This document shows positions 40,318 to 47,375 of a DNA stretch of 64,000 nucleotides, piece by piece (within the stretch, counting starts at the first letter, position 1; each line of letters starts with the position of its first letter). Both the position numbers and the translations under genes were made by a program. Below the pieces are notes generated by a model. That model had not been told where the DNA came from. It saw only the letters and a list, made by a program, of their open reading frames with translations, and searched no databases. Origin of the DNA: an uncultured Christensenella sp. (GTDB taxonomy: Bacteria; Bacillota; Clostridia; Christensenellales; Borkfalkiaceae); NCBI GenBank assembly GCA_910577055.1, contig CAJTKX010000002.1, positions 62,001-126,000 of the forward strand, given 5' to 3'.

Positions 40318-40608
40318 TTACGATAACGAGTTGAAGAACTCAATCGCCTTGGAGTCAGCGGTGAGCTGGACGACTGCCTTCTTATAGTCGGGCGTGTAAC
40401 CTTCGTTTCTGCCCATTCTCTTCTTCTTACCGTGGCAGTTTACCGTGTTGACGTATTCTACTTTAACGTCGAACAACTTTTCTACCGCAGCTTTAATTTG
40501 TATTTTGTTTGCGGACTTTTTAACGATGAACGTGTATTTCTTGTCCGCTATTCCGTCGTAACCTTTTTCGGTGAGGAGCGGTTTTAAAATTATATCTTCG
40601 GCAAACAT
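40318..40608 (-). CDS. rplW: 50S ribosomal protein L23
   Basis: 96 residues. DIILKPLLTEKGYDGIADKKY and the loop KVEYVNTVNCHGKKKRMGR are typical. Its start overlaps the end of rplD by one base. L23 forms the docking site for SRP and trigger factor. Confidence 0.96.
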   Translation of the reverse strand: MFAEDIILKPLLTEKGYDGIADKKYTFIVKKSANKIQIKAAVEKLFDVKVEYVNTVNCHGKKKRMGRNEGYTPDYKKAVVQLTADSKAIEFFNSLS

Positions 40609-41234
40609 TATTCTCCGTAGACCTCCTCGATTTTCTTAACAGCCGCTTTCGTAATAACGACCTTTGCGTTTGCAACGACTTCGTAAGTGGAAATCTGCGC
40701 AACGGGCAAGGTTGAAAGCTTTTCGATGTTTCTTGCGGCAAGTATTACTTTTTCGTCGTTGGTATCCATAACGATAACCGCGGACTTGTCAAGCTTCAAC
40801 GCGTTTTGGAAAGCAACCATTTCTTTGGTCTTGCCGTCCTTTACAGCAAGCTTGTCAACAACGACCAACTCGCCGTCGGCAACCTTTTTGGAAAGCGCGG
40901 ACAAAAGCGCGCCGACCTTTGCCTTTTTGTTCATATCCTTGGAAAAATCACGGCTCTTGGGGGCGAAAACTACGCCGCCCTTTATCCATTGAGGAGCACG
41001 GATTGAACCTTGACGGGCGTTACCCGTACCTTTCTGACGCCAAGGCTTTCTGCCGCCGCCCCTTACTTCCGTACGGGTGAGGGTCGATTTGGTGCCTTGT
41101 CTTTCGTTTGCGAGGCGGGTTACCACCGCTTGGTGAATGAGCGGTTCGTTGTATTCTACGCCGAATACCTTGTCGCTCAGTTTCATAGTGCCGGCTTCGG
41201 TGCCGTCCATTTTATATACTTTTACGCTAGGCAT
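40608..41234 (-). CDS. rplD: 50S ribosomal protein L4
   Basis: 208 residues. LIHQAVVTRLANERQGTKSTL, the tunnel loop RGGGRKPWRQKGTGNARQGS, and VFAPKSRDFS are diagnostic. In some bacteria L4 represses the S10 operon through the leader; see the hairpin at 42567. Confidence 0.97.
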   Translation of the reverse strand: MPSVKVYKMDGTEAGTMKLSDKVFGVEYNEPLIHQAVVTRLANERQGTKSTLTRTEVRGGGRKPWRQKGTGNARQGSIRAPQWIKGGVVFAPKSRDFSKDMNKKAKVGALLSALSKKVADGELVVVDKLAVKDGKTKEMVAFQNALKLDKSAVIVMDTNDEKVILAARNIEKLSTLPVAQISTYEVVANAKVVITKAAVKKIEEVYGE

Positions 41235-41245
41235 TTTGTACCTCC

Positions 41246-41875
41246 TTACTTAACGGTGTCGTTAATGGTAACGACGCTGCCGTTGGGCCCGGGAACGGAA
41301 CCCTTGATAAGTAAACAGTTTCTTTCAACGTCTACTCTTACTATTTCGAGGTTCTGTACGGTTACGTTCTCTACGCCGTACTGACCCGCGAGGCGCTTGT
41401 TCTTGAAAACTCTCGAAGGCGAGCTGTTCGCACCCATTGAACCGGGTTCTCTGTGCACGGGGCCTACGCCGTGGGTTTCTTTAAGGCGGTGTTGATTCCA
41501 ACGCTTGATTACGCCGGAGTAACCGTGACCTTTTGACACGCCGTGAACGTCTACCTTGTCGCCCGCCGCAAAGACGTCTGCCTTAATTTCTGCGCCTACG
41601 GTGTAGGACGCGGTATCTGCAAGACGGAATTCTTTCAGCACTTTGCAAGGCTTAACGCCCGCTTTTTTGAACTGACCGAGTTCGGGCTTGGTTAAAGCCT
41701 TTTCCTTCGCTTCGTCAAAACCGAGTTTCAAAGCGGCGTAGCCGTCCTTTTCAACAGTTTTGATTTGCACAACGGGGCACGGACCCGCTTCGATTACGGT
41801 TACGGGAATGACCTTGCCCTCTGCCGTAAAGATTTGGGTCATACCCGCCTTACGGCCGATGATTGCTTTATTCAT
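41246..41875 (-). CDS. rplC: 50S ribosomal protein L3
   Basis: 209 residues. MNKAIIGRKAGMTQIFTAEG, KGHGYSGVIKRWNQHR (the extended loop) and GPVHREPGSMGANSSPSRVF are diagnostic. It is separated from rpsJ by 311 bases that hold a dispersed repeat element, which is unusual for this operon. Confidence 0.97.
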   Translation of the reverse strand: MNKAIIGRKAGMTQIFTAEGKVIPVTVIEAGPCPVVQIKTVEKDGYAALKLGFDEAKEKALTKPELGQFKKAGVKPCKVLKEFRLADTASYTVGAEIKADVFAAGDKVDVHGVSKGHGYSGVIKRWNQHRLKETHGVGPVHREPGSMGANSSPSRVFKNKRLAGQYGVENVTVQNLEIVRVDVERNCLLIKGSVPGPNGSVVTINDTVK

Positions 41876-41976
41876 TGATAAAGTTCTCCTTTTAAAAATT
41901 TATTTTCAGATACCGCGGCCCGCCGTCCCGCCGTTGCCGTCGTCTGCTTGCCGTAGAGTATCTATATTGACATGTA

Positions 41977-42155
41977 AGTTCACAAAAAATCTTTGCTATT
42001 CTGCGCAAATCTTTTTTCGTGATTTTTAGGGGCGTTGCCCCTAGTGCCGCAATTTTTAAGGGCACAAACATATATAATTGCGGCACTTCACCCTACTGAG
42101 GCGGCAAAGCCACAAGTCGGGTGCGCTAAGCAAAAAGCGCGGTTTTTGCTTGCGC
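41977..42155 (-). repeat. ~180-bp dispersed element inside the S10 operon (copy A)
   Basis: Read on the minus strand, this matches copy B at 47192-47372 over nearly its whole length. Shared blocks include GCGCAAGCAAAA, TCAGTAGGGTGAAGTGCCGC, AGGGGCAACGCCCCTAAAAA and TTTGCGCAGAATAGCAAAG, with several internal hairpins. It occupies most of the rplC-rpsJ gap (41876-42186). I see no gene in it. Confidence 0.85.
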
Positions 42156-42186
42156 CGCTATTTATATAATAATAATGTAAAGGCGC

Positions 42187-42486
42187 TTACAGCTTAATCT
42201 TAATATCTACGCCGGCGGGCAAATGAACGGTGTCCAATAATTTAGCGTTGGGGGTGTAGATATCGATGATGCGCTTATAAGTTCTTTGTTCGAACTGTTC
42301 GCGGCTGTCCTTGTACTTGTGGGGGGAACGGAGAATTGTAACAATCTCCTTCTCGGTGGGAAGGGGAATGGGTCCCGAAATCTTCGCGCCGCTCTTCTTC
42401 ATCGTTTCGACAATGCGCGAAGCCGCTAAATCCACAAGCTCGTGGTCGTAAGCCGAAAGTTTAATTCTGATTTTCTGTCCTGCCAT
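42187..42486 (-). CDS. rpsJ: 30S ribosomal protein S10
   Basis: 99 residues. KIRIKLSAYDHELVDLAASR, the conserved GPIPLPTEKEIVTILRSPH loop, and the end DTVHLPAGVDIKIKL identify it. The start at 42486 follows AAGGAG. It is the first gene of the S10-spc-alpha operon. It also serves as NusE in antitermination. Confidence 0.97.
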   Translation of the reverse strand: MAGQKIRIKLSAYDHELVDLAASRIVETMKKSGAKISGPIPLPTEKEIVTILRSPHKYKDSREQFEQRTYKRIIDIYTPNAKLLDTVHLPAGVDIKIKL

Positions 42487-42745
42487 TTTAAAACTCCTTA
42501 TACCTAACAAAAATTTAATTTCGCGTGTCAACTGAACCGGGTGTATCGCGCTTTTCCCGTGAAAAAACACCGCATAGCGGCGTAGGGTTAAGCCACGGTT
42601 AGTCGCAAGGGTCGCGCCCTCACACTTGTCAGCGCAAATTATCTGTAACGGGGACTTACCGTTTTTTGCAGTAACTTTGCACCTCAATCCATACAGTTTT
42701 GCCGGTCTTTCCCGCCCGAAAATCGGGTGGTTTTTCAGACACGCT
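42487..42745 (-). promoter_or_regulatory. Long 5' leader of the S10 operon
   Basis: About 258 nt lie between the promoter and rpsJ. It has several complementary segments (CACCCGATTTTCGGGCGGG region, 42562-42583 attenuator) and no open frame of note. Confidence 0.6.
42562..42583 (-). terminator. Attenuator-like hairpin in the S10 operon leader
   Basis: On the minus strand ACGCCGC-TAT-GCGGTGT forms a 7-bp stem directly followed by six T residues. It lies inside the leader about 80 nt before rpsJ, so it would stop transcription before the operon unless prevented. This is typical of ribosomal-protein attenuation. Confidence 0.65.
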
Positions 42746-42750
42746 TAACT

Positions 42751-42779
42751 ATTATATAAAACGCAAAATCAAAAGTCAA
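42751..42779 (-). promoter_or_regulatory. Promoter of the S10-spc-alpha operon
   Basis: TTGACT (42774-42779) and TATAAT (42751-42756) on the minus strand are 17 bases apart. Confidence 0.85.
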
Positions 42780-42830
42780 CGAAATTTCGCCCCTTTTTTT
42801 ACCGTTTTTGACATTTTTTGCCCAGTTTAC

Positions 42831-42874
42831 ACCCCTTTTTTGCGCAAAAAACTATATTTGCGCAAAAAAGGGGT
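42831..42874. repeat. Perfect 18-bp inverted repeat upstream of the S10 promoter
   Basis: The arms 42831-42848 (ACCCC, six T, GCGCAAA) and 42857-42874 are perfectly complementary around an 8-base loop. No T-run follows on either strand, so it is not a standard terminator. The rest of 42780-43016 is AT-rich and holds no gene. Confidence 0.8.
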
Positions 42875-43016
42875 TTCCGCCCCAATATCTTGTCCTTTTT
42901 CGCCGAATTTCGCCAAAAAATAATTATGCAAAAAAGCGCGAAATTAGGGTATTATATTTTCTTATACATTTTTTAAAATGTGAAATAGATTGATTTTTGT
43001 TATTTTTTAACAGAAA

Positions 43017-43274
43017 TCACTCCGAAAACACCTCTACACCCAACTGCAAACCCAGCTTAAAACCTTTTTTGTAATACTCATCTTCCATTATATCGGTCAA
43101 ATCATTTTCGATATCGATTATATCGTCATATTGCTTGCATTGCTCTTCATTAAGCGTGGCGCGAAACGCATCTACCAAATCATTCCGTCTGCCTAAAAGC
43201 AGTTCAAACTGCCTCGGGGGTTCGATTAAATCACTTGGCTCACCTACCAAAATTTTTATTATTGCTGATTTCAT
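43017..43274 (-). CDS. Small DUF6809-like protein paired with an Xre regulator
   Basis: An 85-residue protein with the same plan as 1013-1279: MKSAI start, LNEEQCKQYDDI middle, and KKGFKLGLQLGVE tail. It is acidic and probably all-helical, and its function is unknown. A GAGGT ribosome-binding site lies before the ATG. It is divergent from the Xre gene at 43355, and the gap contains two identical palindromes. A toxin-antitoxin or phage-derived control module is possible but nothing in the sequence proves it. Confidence 0.72.
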   Translation of the reverse strand: MKSAIIKILVGEPSDLIEPPRQFELLLGRRNDLVDAFRATLNEEQCKQYDDIIDIENDLTDIMEDEYYKKGFKLGLQLGVEVFSE

Positions 43275-43300
43275 AAATATACCTCAATAAAAATAACAAA

Positions 43301-43342
43301 TGATTTAAAATCACAAGTCAAGTAATTTATGATTTAAAATCA
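43301..43342. promoter_or_regulatory. Twin palindromic operators between the divergent pair
   Basis: The perfect palindrome TGATTTAAAATCA occurs at 43301-43313 and again at 43330-43342, 29 bases apart. The first lies between the -35 (TTGACT) and -10 of the minus promoter. The second abuts TATACT of the plus promoter. They are likely sites for the Xre protein. Confidence 0.8.
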
Positions 43343-43348
43343 TATACT
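43343..43348 (+). promoter_or_regulatory. Leaderless -10 box of the Xre gene
   Basis: TATACT ends exactly 6 bases before the ATG at 43355. No ribosome-binding site is present. Confidence 0.6.
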
Positions 43349-43354
43349 TTATTT

Positions 43355-43567
43355 ATGGCAAACTTAGATAAAATGAGAGAGCGCATAAAAGAAACAATAA
43401 AACATAGCGGCATTTCTCAAACTCAATTAGCAAAAATGCTTTTAGTTTCGCCGTCTTGCATAGCTCATTATGTAAAGGGCGATATTTTGCCAAGTATTGA
43501 TAAGTTGGCAGACCTTTGCTTGATACTTGAAGTCAACCCCTCTTATCTCTTAGGTTTAGAAGATTAA
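43355..43567 (+). CDS. Xre-family HTH regulator
   Basis: A 70-residue Cro/CI-type regulator: RERIKETIKHSGISQTQLAKM, then VSPSCIAHYVKGDILPS, then LILEVNPSYLLGLED. It is divergent from the DUF6809-like gene and very likely binds the twin palindromes. Translation looks leaderless. It ends 13 bases before the left arm of a terminator with an expanded loop. Confidence 0.88.
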   Translation: MANLDKMRERIKETIKHSGISQTQLAKMLLVSPSCIAHYVKGDILPSIDKLADLCLILEVNPSYLLGLED

Positions 43568-43579
43568 TTTGATATGTGA

Positions 43580-43670
43580 AGCCGCCCGCGCACGTTTGAC
43601 TTGTGTTTAGCTTTAACTACGGAAACGTAATTAAGATACTAAATCAAGCGGAACGCTTGCGCGGGCGGCT
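43580..43670 (+). terminator. Terminator with a repeat unit in its loop
   Basis: AGCCGCCCGCGCA (43580-43592) pairs with TGCGCGGGCGGCT (43658-43670), and a T-run follows. The loop is 65 nt, not the 3-7 nt of other terminators here, and is filled by one unit of the 69-bp repeat family in minus orientation. The same stem sequence with a 3-nt loop is at 46013-46043. Confidence 0.8.
43593..43658 (-). repeat. 69-bp family repeat unit in a terminator loop
   Basis: Read on the minus strand: the core AAGCGTTCCGCTTGATTTAG then TATCTTAATT, a variable part, and the end TCAAACG. It is essentially a full unit. Confidence 0.78.
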
Positions 43671-43775
43671 TTTTCAAATTGCCTATTGAAATTCCGTCGA
43701 ACCTATATTATAATGGTTGTAATAACAGCGTTGTTTGCCGCCAAAGGCGGCGGGCAACGGATAAGGGGATTAAAA

Positions 43776-45827
43776 ATGAATATTACAGCTAAGGAAATTC
43801 GCAACGTTGCGATTATCGGGCACAGCGGCGAGGGCAAAACCACCCTTTGCGAGGCTATGATTTTTAACGGCGGCGTGATTGACAGAATGGGCAAGGTTGA
43901 GGACGGCACCGCCGTTATGGACTTTGACGAGCTTGAAAAGGCTAAGAAAATTTCCGTTTACACCTCGGTTGCGTGCCTTTTGTGGAAGGGCGTAAAGATA
44001 AATCTTTTAGATTTGCCCGGGTTTTACGACTTCGAGGGCGAGCGGCACGAGGGGCTTGCCGCGTGCGGCGCGGCGGTACTTGTTATAGGCGCGAACGGCG
44101 TGTTGCCGATTGGCGCGGAAAGCGTTGTAGAGTACTGCCTTAAACTCGGCAAGCCGCTTATCATATTTATAAACGGTATGGACAAAGCCAACGCGGACTA
44201 TAAAGGCACGCTTGCCGCCTTAACAGAGAAATATGCGGGCAAGCTTGCGCCCATACAGCTGCCCATTATGGCGGACGGCAAAATGACCGGCTATGTCAAC
44301 GCCATTCAAGAGCGAGCGTATAAATTCTCGACCCAAGGGCCGCAAGAAATACCTATCCCCGCCGAACTGAAAGGCTATATGGAAGATATGCAAGCAAGCC
44401 TTATGGAAACCGCGGCGGAAAACGACGAAATTTTGCTCGATAAATATTTCAGCGAGGGCAAGCTAACCAAGGACGAAACCGTTCACGGAGTAAGGCGCGG
44501 CATTGCTACGGGCGGGGTTATTCCCGTAATGGCGGGTAGCGCGCTGCAAAATAGGGGCGTTATAAATCTTTTGGACGAGATAGTGCGCTATATGCCCACC
44601 GCGAACGAGCGGAAAAATTCGCTTGCAACCGACCTTTTGGCGGACGAAATTGTAAATATCGCTTGCGAAGAGGACGGACCGTTCGCCGCGCAAGTGTTCA
44701 AAACCGTTTACGATGCGTATTCGGGCAAGATGAATTATATAAAAGTTTTCCGCGGGCGGCTTAAAACGGGTATGACGGTTTTCAACCCCAACACCAACAC
44801 CGAGGAACGCATAGGGCAGATTTTCGTATTAAAGGGCAAGAAAGCCGAGCTTGTGCCCGAGCTGACGGCGGGCGACATAGGCGCGGTGAACAAACTGACC
44901 GCCACTGACACCAACCACACGCTATGCGCTGTGGGCACGGCGTTGGAGTTCGACCCTATCCGTTTCCCCCGCCCCTCCCTTTCGCTTGCCGTAAAGACGG
45001 TAACCAAGGGCGACGAGGACAAGATTTTTGCGGGCTTTAAAAAGATGCTTGAAGAAGATTACACCTTTTCGGTGGAAAAACGCGCGGATACGGGCGAGAT
45101 GATTATAAGCGGACAAGGCGAGGTACACCTTGAAATGCTTGCGAAGAAACTGAAAGCGCGCTACGGAATTGCGGTTAATTTGACCGAGCCGAAGATACCC
45201 TACCGCGAAACCGTTCGCGCCGTTGCCGAAGCGGAGGGCAAACACAAAAAGCAGTCGGGCGGACACGGGCAGTACGGGCACTGTAAGGTGCGGTTCGAGC
45301 CGTATGACGGCGAGTTTGCGTTCGGCGACGAAGTTGTCGGCGGAGCTGTGCCCAAGCAGTACATACCCGCGGTTGAAAAGGGGCTTAGAGAGTGCCTTTC
45401 GCGCGGGGTATTGGCGGGCTACCCCGTGACGGGCGTTAAAGCAGTGCTGTACGACGGAAGCTACCACGACGTGGACTCGTCCGAAATGGCGTTTAAGGCG
45501 GCCGCCGCGCTTGCCTTTAAAGAAGGAATTAAGAAAGCAAAACCCGTGCTTTTGGAGCCGGTGATGAAGTTGAAAGTTTTGGCTGCGGGCGAATACCTTG
45601 GCGGAGTTATGGGCGATATATCCAAACGGCGCGGCAGAATTTCGGACAGCTCGACAGAGGGCAACCTTACCACGGTTGTTGCCGAAGTGCCGCTTTCCGA
45701 GATAACGAAGTACGCGACCGACCTACGCGGTTTGACACGCGGGCAAGGAAAATTTTCAACCGAGTTTTTGCGGTATGAGGAAGTACCCCCTCAACTTGCC
45801 GAAAAGATAATTGCGGAAAACAAATAA
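43776..45827 (+). CDS. Elongation factor G-like GTPase (FusA paralogue)
   Basis: A 683-residue translational GTPase. G1 is GHSGEGKTTL, G3 is DLPG, and the switch-I Thr is in VYTSVAC. Domains II-V follow, with GQGEVHLEMLAKKL and the C-terminal PVMKLKVLAAGEYLGGVMGD. The G4 motif reads NGMD rather than NKMD, unusual for guanine recognition. It stands outside any str operon, so it is a paralogue (EF-G2-like), not the main fusA. The start at 43776 follows AAGGGG. Its TAA stop begins a tandem repeat array. Confidence 0.88.
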   Translation: MNITAKEIRNVAIIGHSGEGKTTLCEAMIFNGGVIDRMGKVEDGTAVMDFDELEKAKKISVYTSVACLLWKGVKINLLDLPGFYDFEGERHEGLAACGAAVLVIGANGVLPIGAESVVEYCLKLGKPLIIFINGMDKANADYKGTLAALTEKYAGKLAPIQLPIMADGKMTGYVNAIQERAYKFSTQGPQEIPIPAELKGYMEDMQASLMETAAENDEILLDKYFSEGKLTKDETVHGVRRGIATGGVIPVMAGSALQNRGVINLLDEIVRYMPTANERKNSLATDLLADEIVNIACEEDGPFAAQVFKTVYDAYSGKMNYIKVFRGRLKTGMTVFNPNTNTEERIGQIFVLKGKKAELVPELTAGDIGAVNKLTATDTNHTLCAVGTALEFDPIRFPRPSLSLAVKTVTKGDEDKIFAGFKKMLEEDYTFSVEKRADTGEMIISGQGEVHLEMLAKKLKARYGIAVNLTEPKIPYRETVRAVAEAEGKHKKQSGGHGQYGHCKVRFEPYDGEFAFGDEVVGGAVPKQYIPAVEKGLRECLSRGVLAGYPVTGVKAVLYDGSYHDVDSSEMAFKAAAALAFKEGIKKAKPVLLEPVMKLKVLAAGEYLGGVMGDISKRRGRISDSSTEGNLTTVVAEVPLSEITKYATDLRGLTRGQGKFSTEFLRYEEVPPQLAEKIIAENK

Positions 45828-45990
45828 GCGTTCCGCTTAACCGAAGTATCTTAATAAGGTTGCCGCAAACGGGCAACTCTCAAATCAAACTTAGGCGTTC
45901 CGCTTAACCAAAGTATCTTTATTGCTTTTACCGATTCACCGGCACTAACTCATATCAAACTTAGGCGTTCCGCTTAACCGAATTTATCGA
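45825..45990 (+). repeat. Tandem array of three 69-bp family units
   Basis: Cores start at 45826, 45894 and 45964 (spacing 68 and 70): GCGTTCCGCTTAACC then AAGTATCTTAAT-like. The first begins on the TAA stop of the EF-G-like gene. Units end with TCAAACTT. The first unit holds a GTTGCC/GGGCAAC stem. The third is cut short. Confidence 0.8.
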
Positions 45991-46012
45991 AAATATAATA
46001 ACTGATAAAAAG

Positions 46013-46043
46013 TAGCCGCCCGCGCAGATTGCGCGGGCGGCTT
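46013..46043. terminator. Bidirectional terminator
   Basis: AGCCGCCCGCGCA pairs with TGCGCGGGCGGCT around a 3-nt loop, between convergent genes. Confidence 0.85.
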
Positions 46044-46046
46044 TAT

Positions 46047-47177
46047 TCAATATTCACCATACTTTATGTATTTTACAAGGCAAATAAAAGCCCAAGCTAC
46101 GCCCAATAAGCCGATAGCCGTCAAAAAAGCGGCGCCGCAATACAGCGCGTTAAAAGAAGAAAAGAAGTTATCCGCGCTTGAAAACGCAAACGAAACGCCG
46201 TCCTCCCCCGCGATAATTTTACAAAACAGAAAGGGTATCACGGTAAATATGCCGCCGGCAAGCAACGGAATTATAAACGCTTTTACTATGGGCAAGGACT
46301 GCAACCCTATGAAAAATATCAGCACGCCTACCGCCATAAAAAACGCGCCGAGGGCTATGGGGATATTGTCGGCAAGCGTGTAATGAAGCGCAAGCACTCC
46401 GCCGCCCGCCGCAACCGCGATAAGCCCCATAATTATTCCCGCCAAATTTACGCCGCCAAGGCTTTCGCGTAAACGGCTATGCCCTTTTCCTTCCGTAGGG
46501 ATATACAATGGCTCGACACTCAGCTTATCGCCTAAAACGGCTTGTAACTTTTTCACTTCGCGCAGCGGCAAGCGCAAGCCTTTCAGTACGACTACTTCGC
46601 TTGAAAACTCTCCGTCGGACGCTATGTTCACAAGGCACCTATTGCTCAATTTGTAGAGGATAACTCTTCCTATGCGCGCCCTATCGAACGCCTTGACGGT
46701 TTCGCCGTCGGTAGCGCGAACGTAATTTTCGTACACCTCGAAAACGGGCGGGTCTTTTTCAAGCTGTTCGTAAGTTTCCTCCATCATCTCCGTGCTGCTT
46801 TCAACGGAAGCTCTGTCTTCGTTTTTGACCAAACCGCGATTCAGCGCAAAGCGCGCAAATTTACCCCACAGCTTACAAATCGACAGAAAAACTATAAAAA
46901 GGCACACCGCCAAAACAAAAAAATCGACGCCGTAACTTAAAATTGCTTGCGCGCCGTCGCGGAGCGTTGCCGTGATTACGCTGTATAAAAACCAAAATAC
47001 GAGAAAAGCCGAAACCAAAAACAAATATATAGCGGCGGGCGAACGCCATAATTTTTTGCGTTCGCCCATTTGTCCGTCATTCGTTTTTTTGCCGCCTTGC
47101 CCATAACCGTACTGCATTACGCCCAAATCGTCGGGAGCAACGGTCAGTATAAAACTTTCTTCTTTTTTCCTTGCCAT
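46047..47177 (-). CDS. Multi-pass membrane protein with PH-like domain, unknown
   Basis: A 376-residue protein. Two membrane helices lie near residues 45-105. A soluble section (FEVYENYVRATDGETVKAFDR to about residue 240) looks like a PH-type domain. Four more hydrophobic segments form the C-terminal half. No family is recognised with confidence. The start at 47177 (MARKKEE) lacks a ribosome-binding site and sits just downstream of the dispersed element copy B. It is the end of the minus-strand unit and is separated from the GTPase genes by that element. Confidence 0.6.
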   Translation of the reverse strand: MARKKEESFILTVAPDDLGVMQYGYGQGGKKTNDGQMGERKKLWRSPAAIYLFLVSAFLVFWFLYSVITATLRDGAQAILSYGVDFFVLAVCLFIVFLSICKLWGKFARFALNRGLVKNEDRASVESSTEMMEETYEQLEKDPPVFEVYENYVRATDGETVKAFDRARIGRVILYKLSNRCLVNIASDGEFSSEVVVLKGLRLPLREVKKLQAVLGDKLSVEPLYIPTEGKGHSRLRESLGGVNLAGIIMGLIAVAAGGGVLALHYTLADNIPIALGAFFMAVGVLIFFIGLQSLPIVKAFIIPLLAGGIFTVIPFLFCKIIAGEDGVSFAFSSADNFFSSFNALYCGAAFLTAIGLLGVAWAFICLVKYIKYGEY

Positions 47178-47191
47178 ATTTCTAATAATTA

Positions 47192-47372
47192 TCTGCGCAA
47201 GCAAAACCACGCTTTTGCGCCCGCGCACCCAATTTGTGGCTACGCCACCTCAGTAGGGTGAAGTGCCGCAATTATATATTTGTGTGCCCTTGCATATTGC
47301 GGCACAAGGGGCAACGCCCCTAAAAATCACGAAATTTTATTTGCGCAGAATAGCAAAGAAAATTTGTGAACT
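47192..47372 (+). repeat. ~180-bp dispersed element (copy B)
   Basis: It is bounded by an inverted pair TCTGCGCAA (47192-47200) / TTGCGCAGA (47341-47349), with similarity to copy A running on to about 47372. Internal hairpins include AGGGGCAACGCCCCT and GTGGCTACGCCAC. It lies between the unknown membrane protein and the CobW-like gene. I see no gene in it. Confidence 0.85.
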
Positions 47373-47375
47373 GAC

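Noticed and set aside
42831..42874. Intrinsic terminator for the gene at 43017.
   Set aside because: The stem is strong, but no T-run follows on the minus strand and it is over 140 bases from the stop.
41876..43016. tRNA or small stable RNA genes in the gaps around rpsJ.
   Set aside because: No cloverleaf arms, anticodon loop or CCA end could be found. The sequence is explained by the dispersed element, leader and inverted repeat.
43017..43567. Firm call of a toxin-antitoxin system.
   Set aside because: The small protein has no toxin fold I can recognise and the genes are divergent rather than in an operon, so only a regulated module is claimed.
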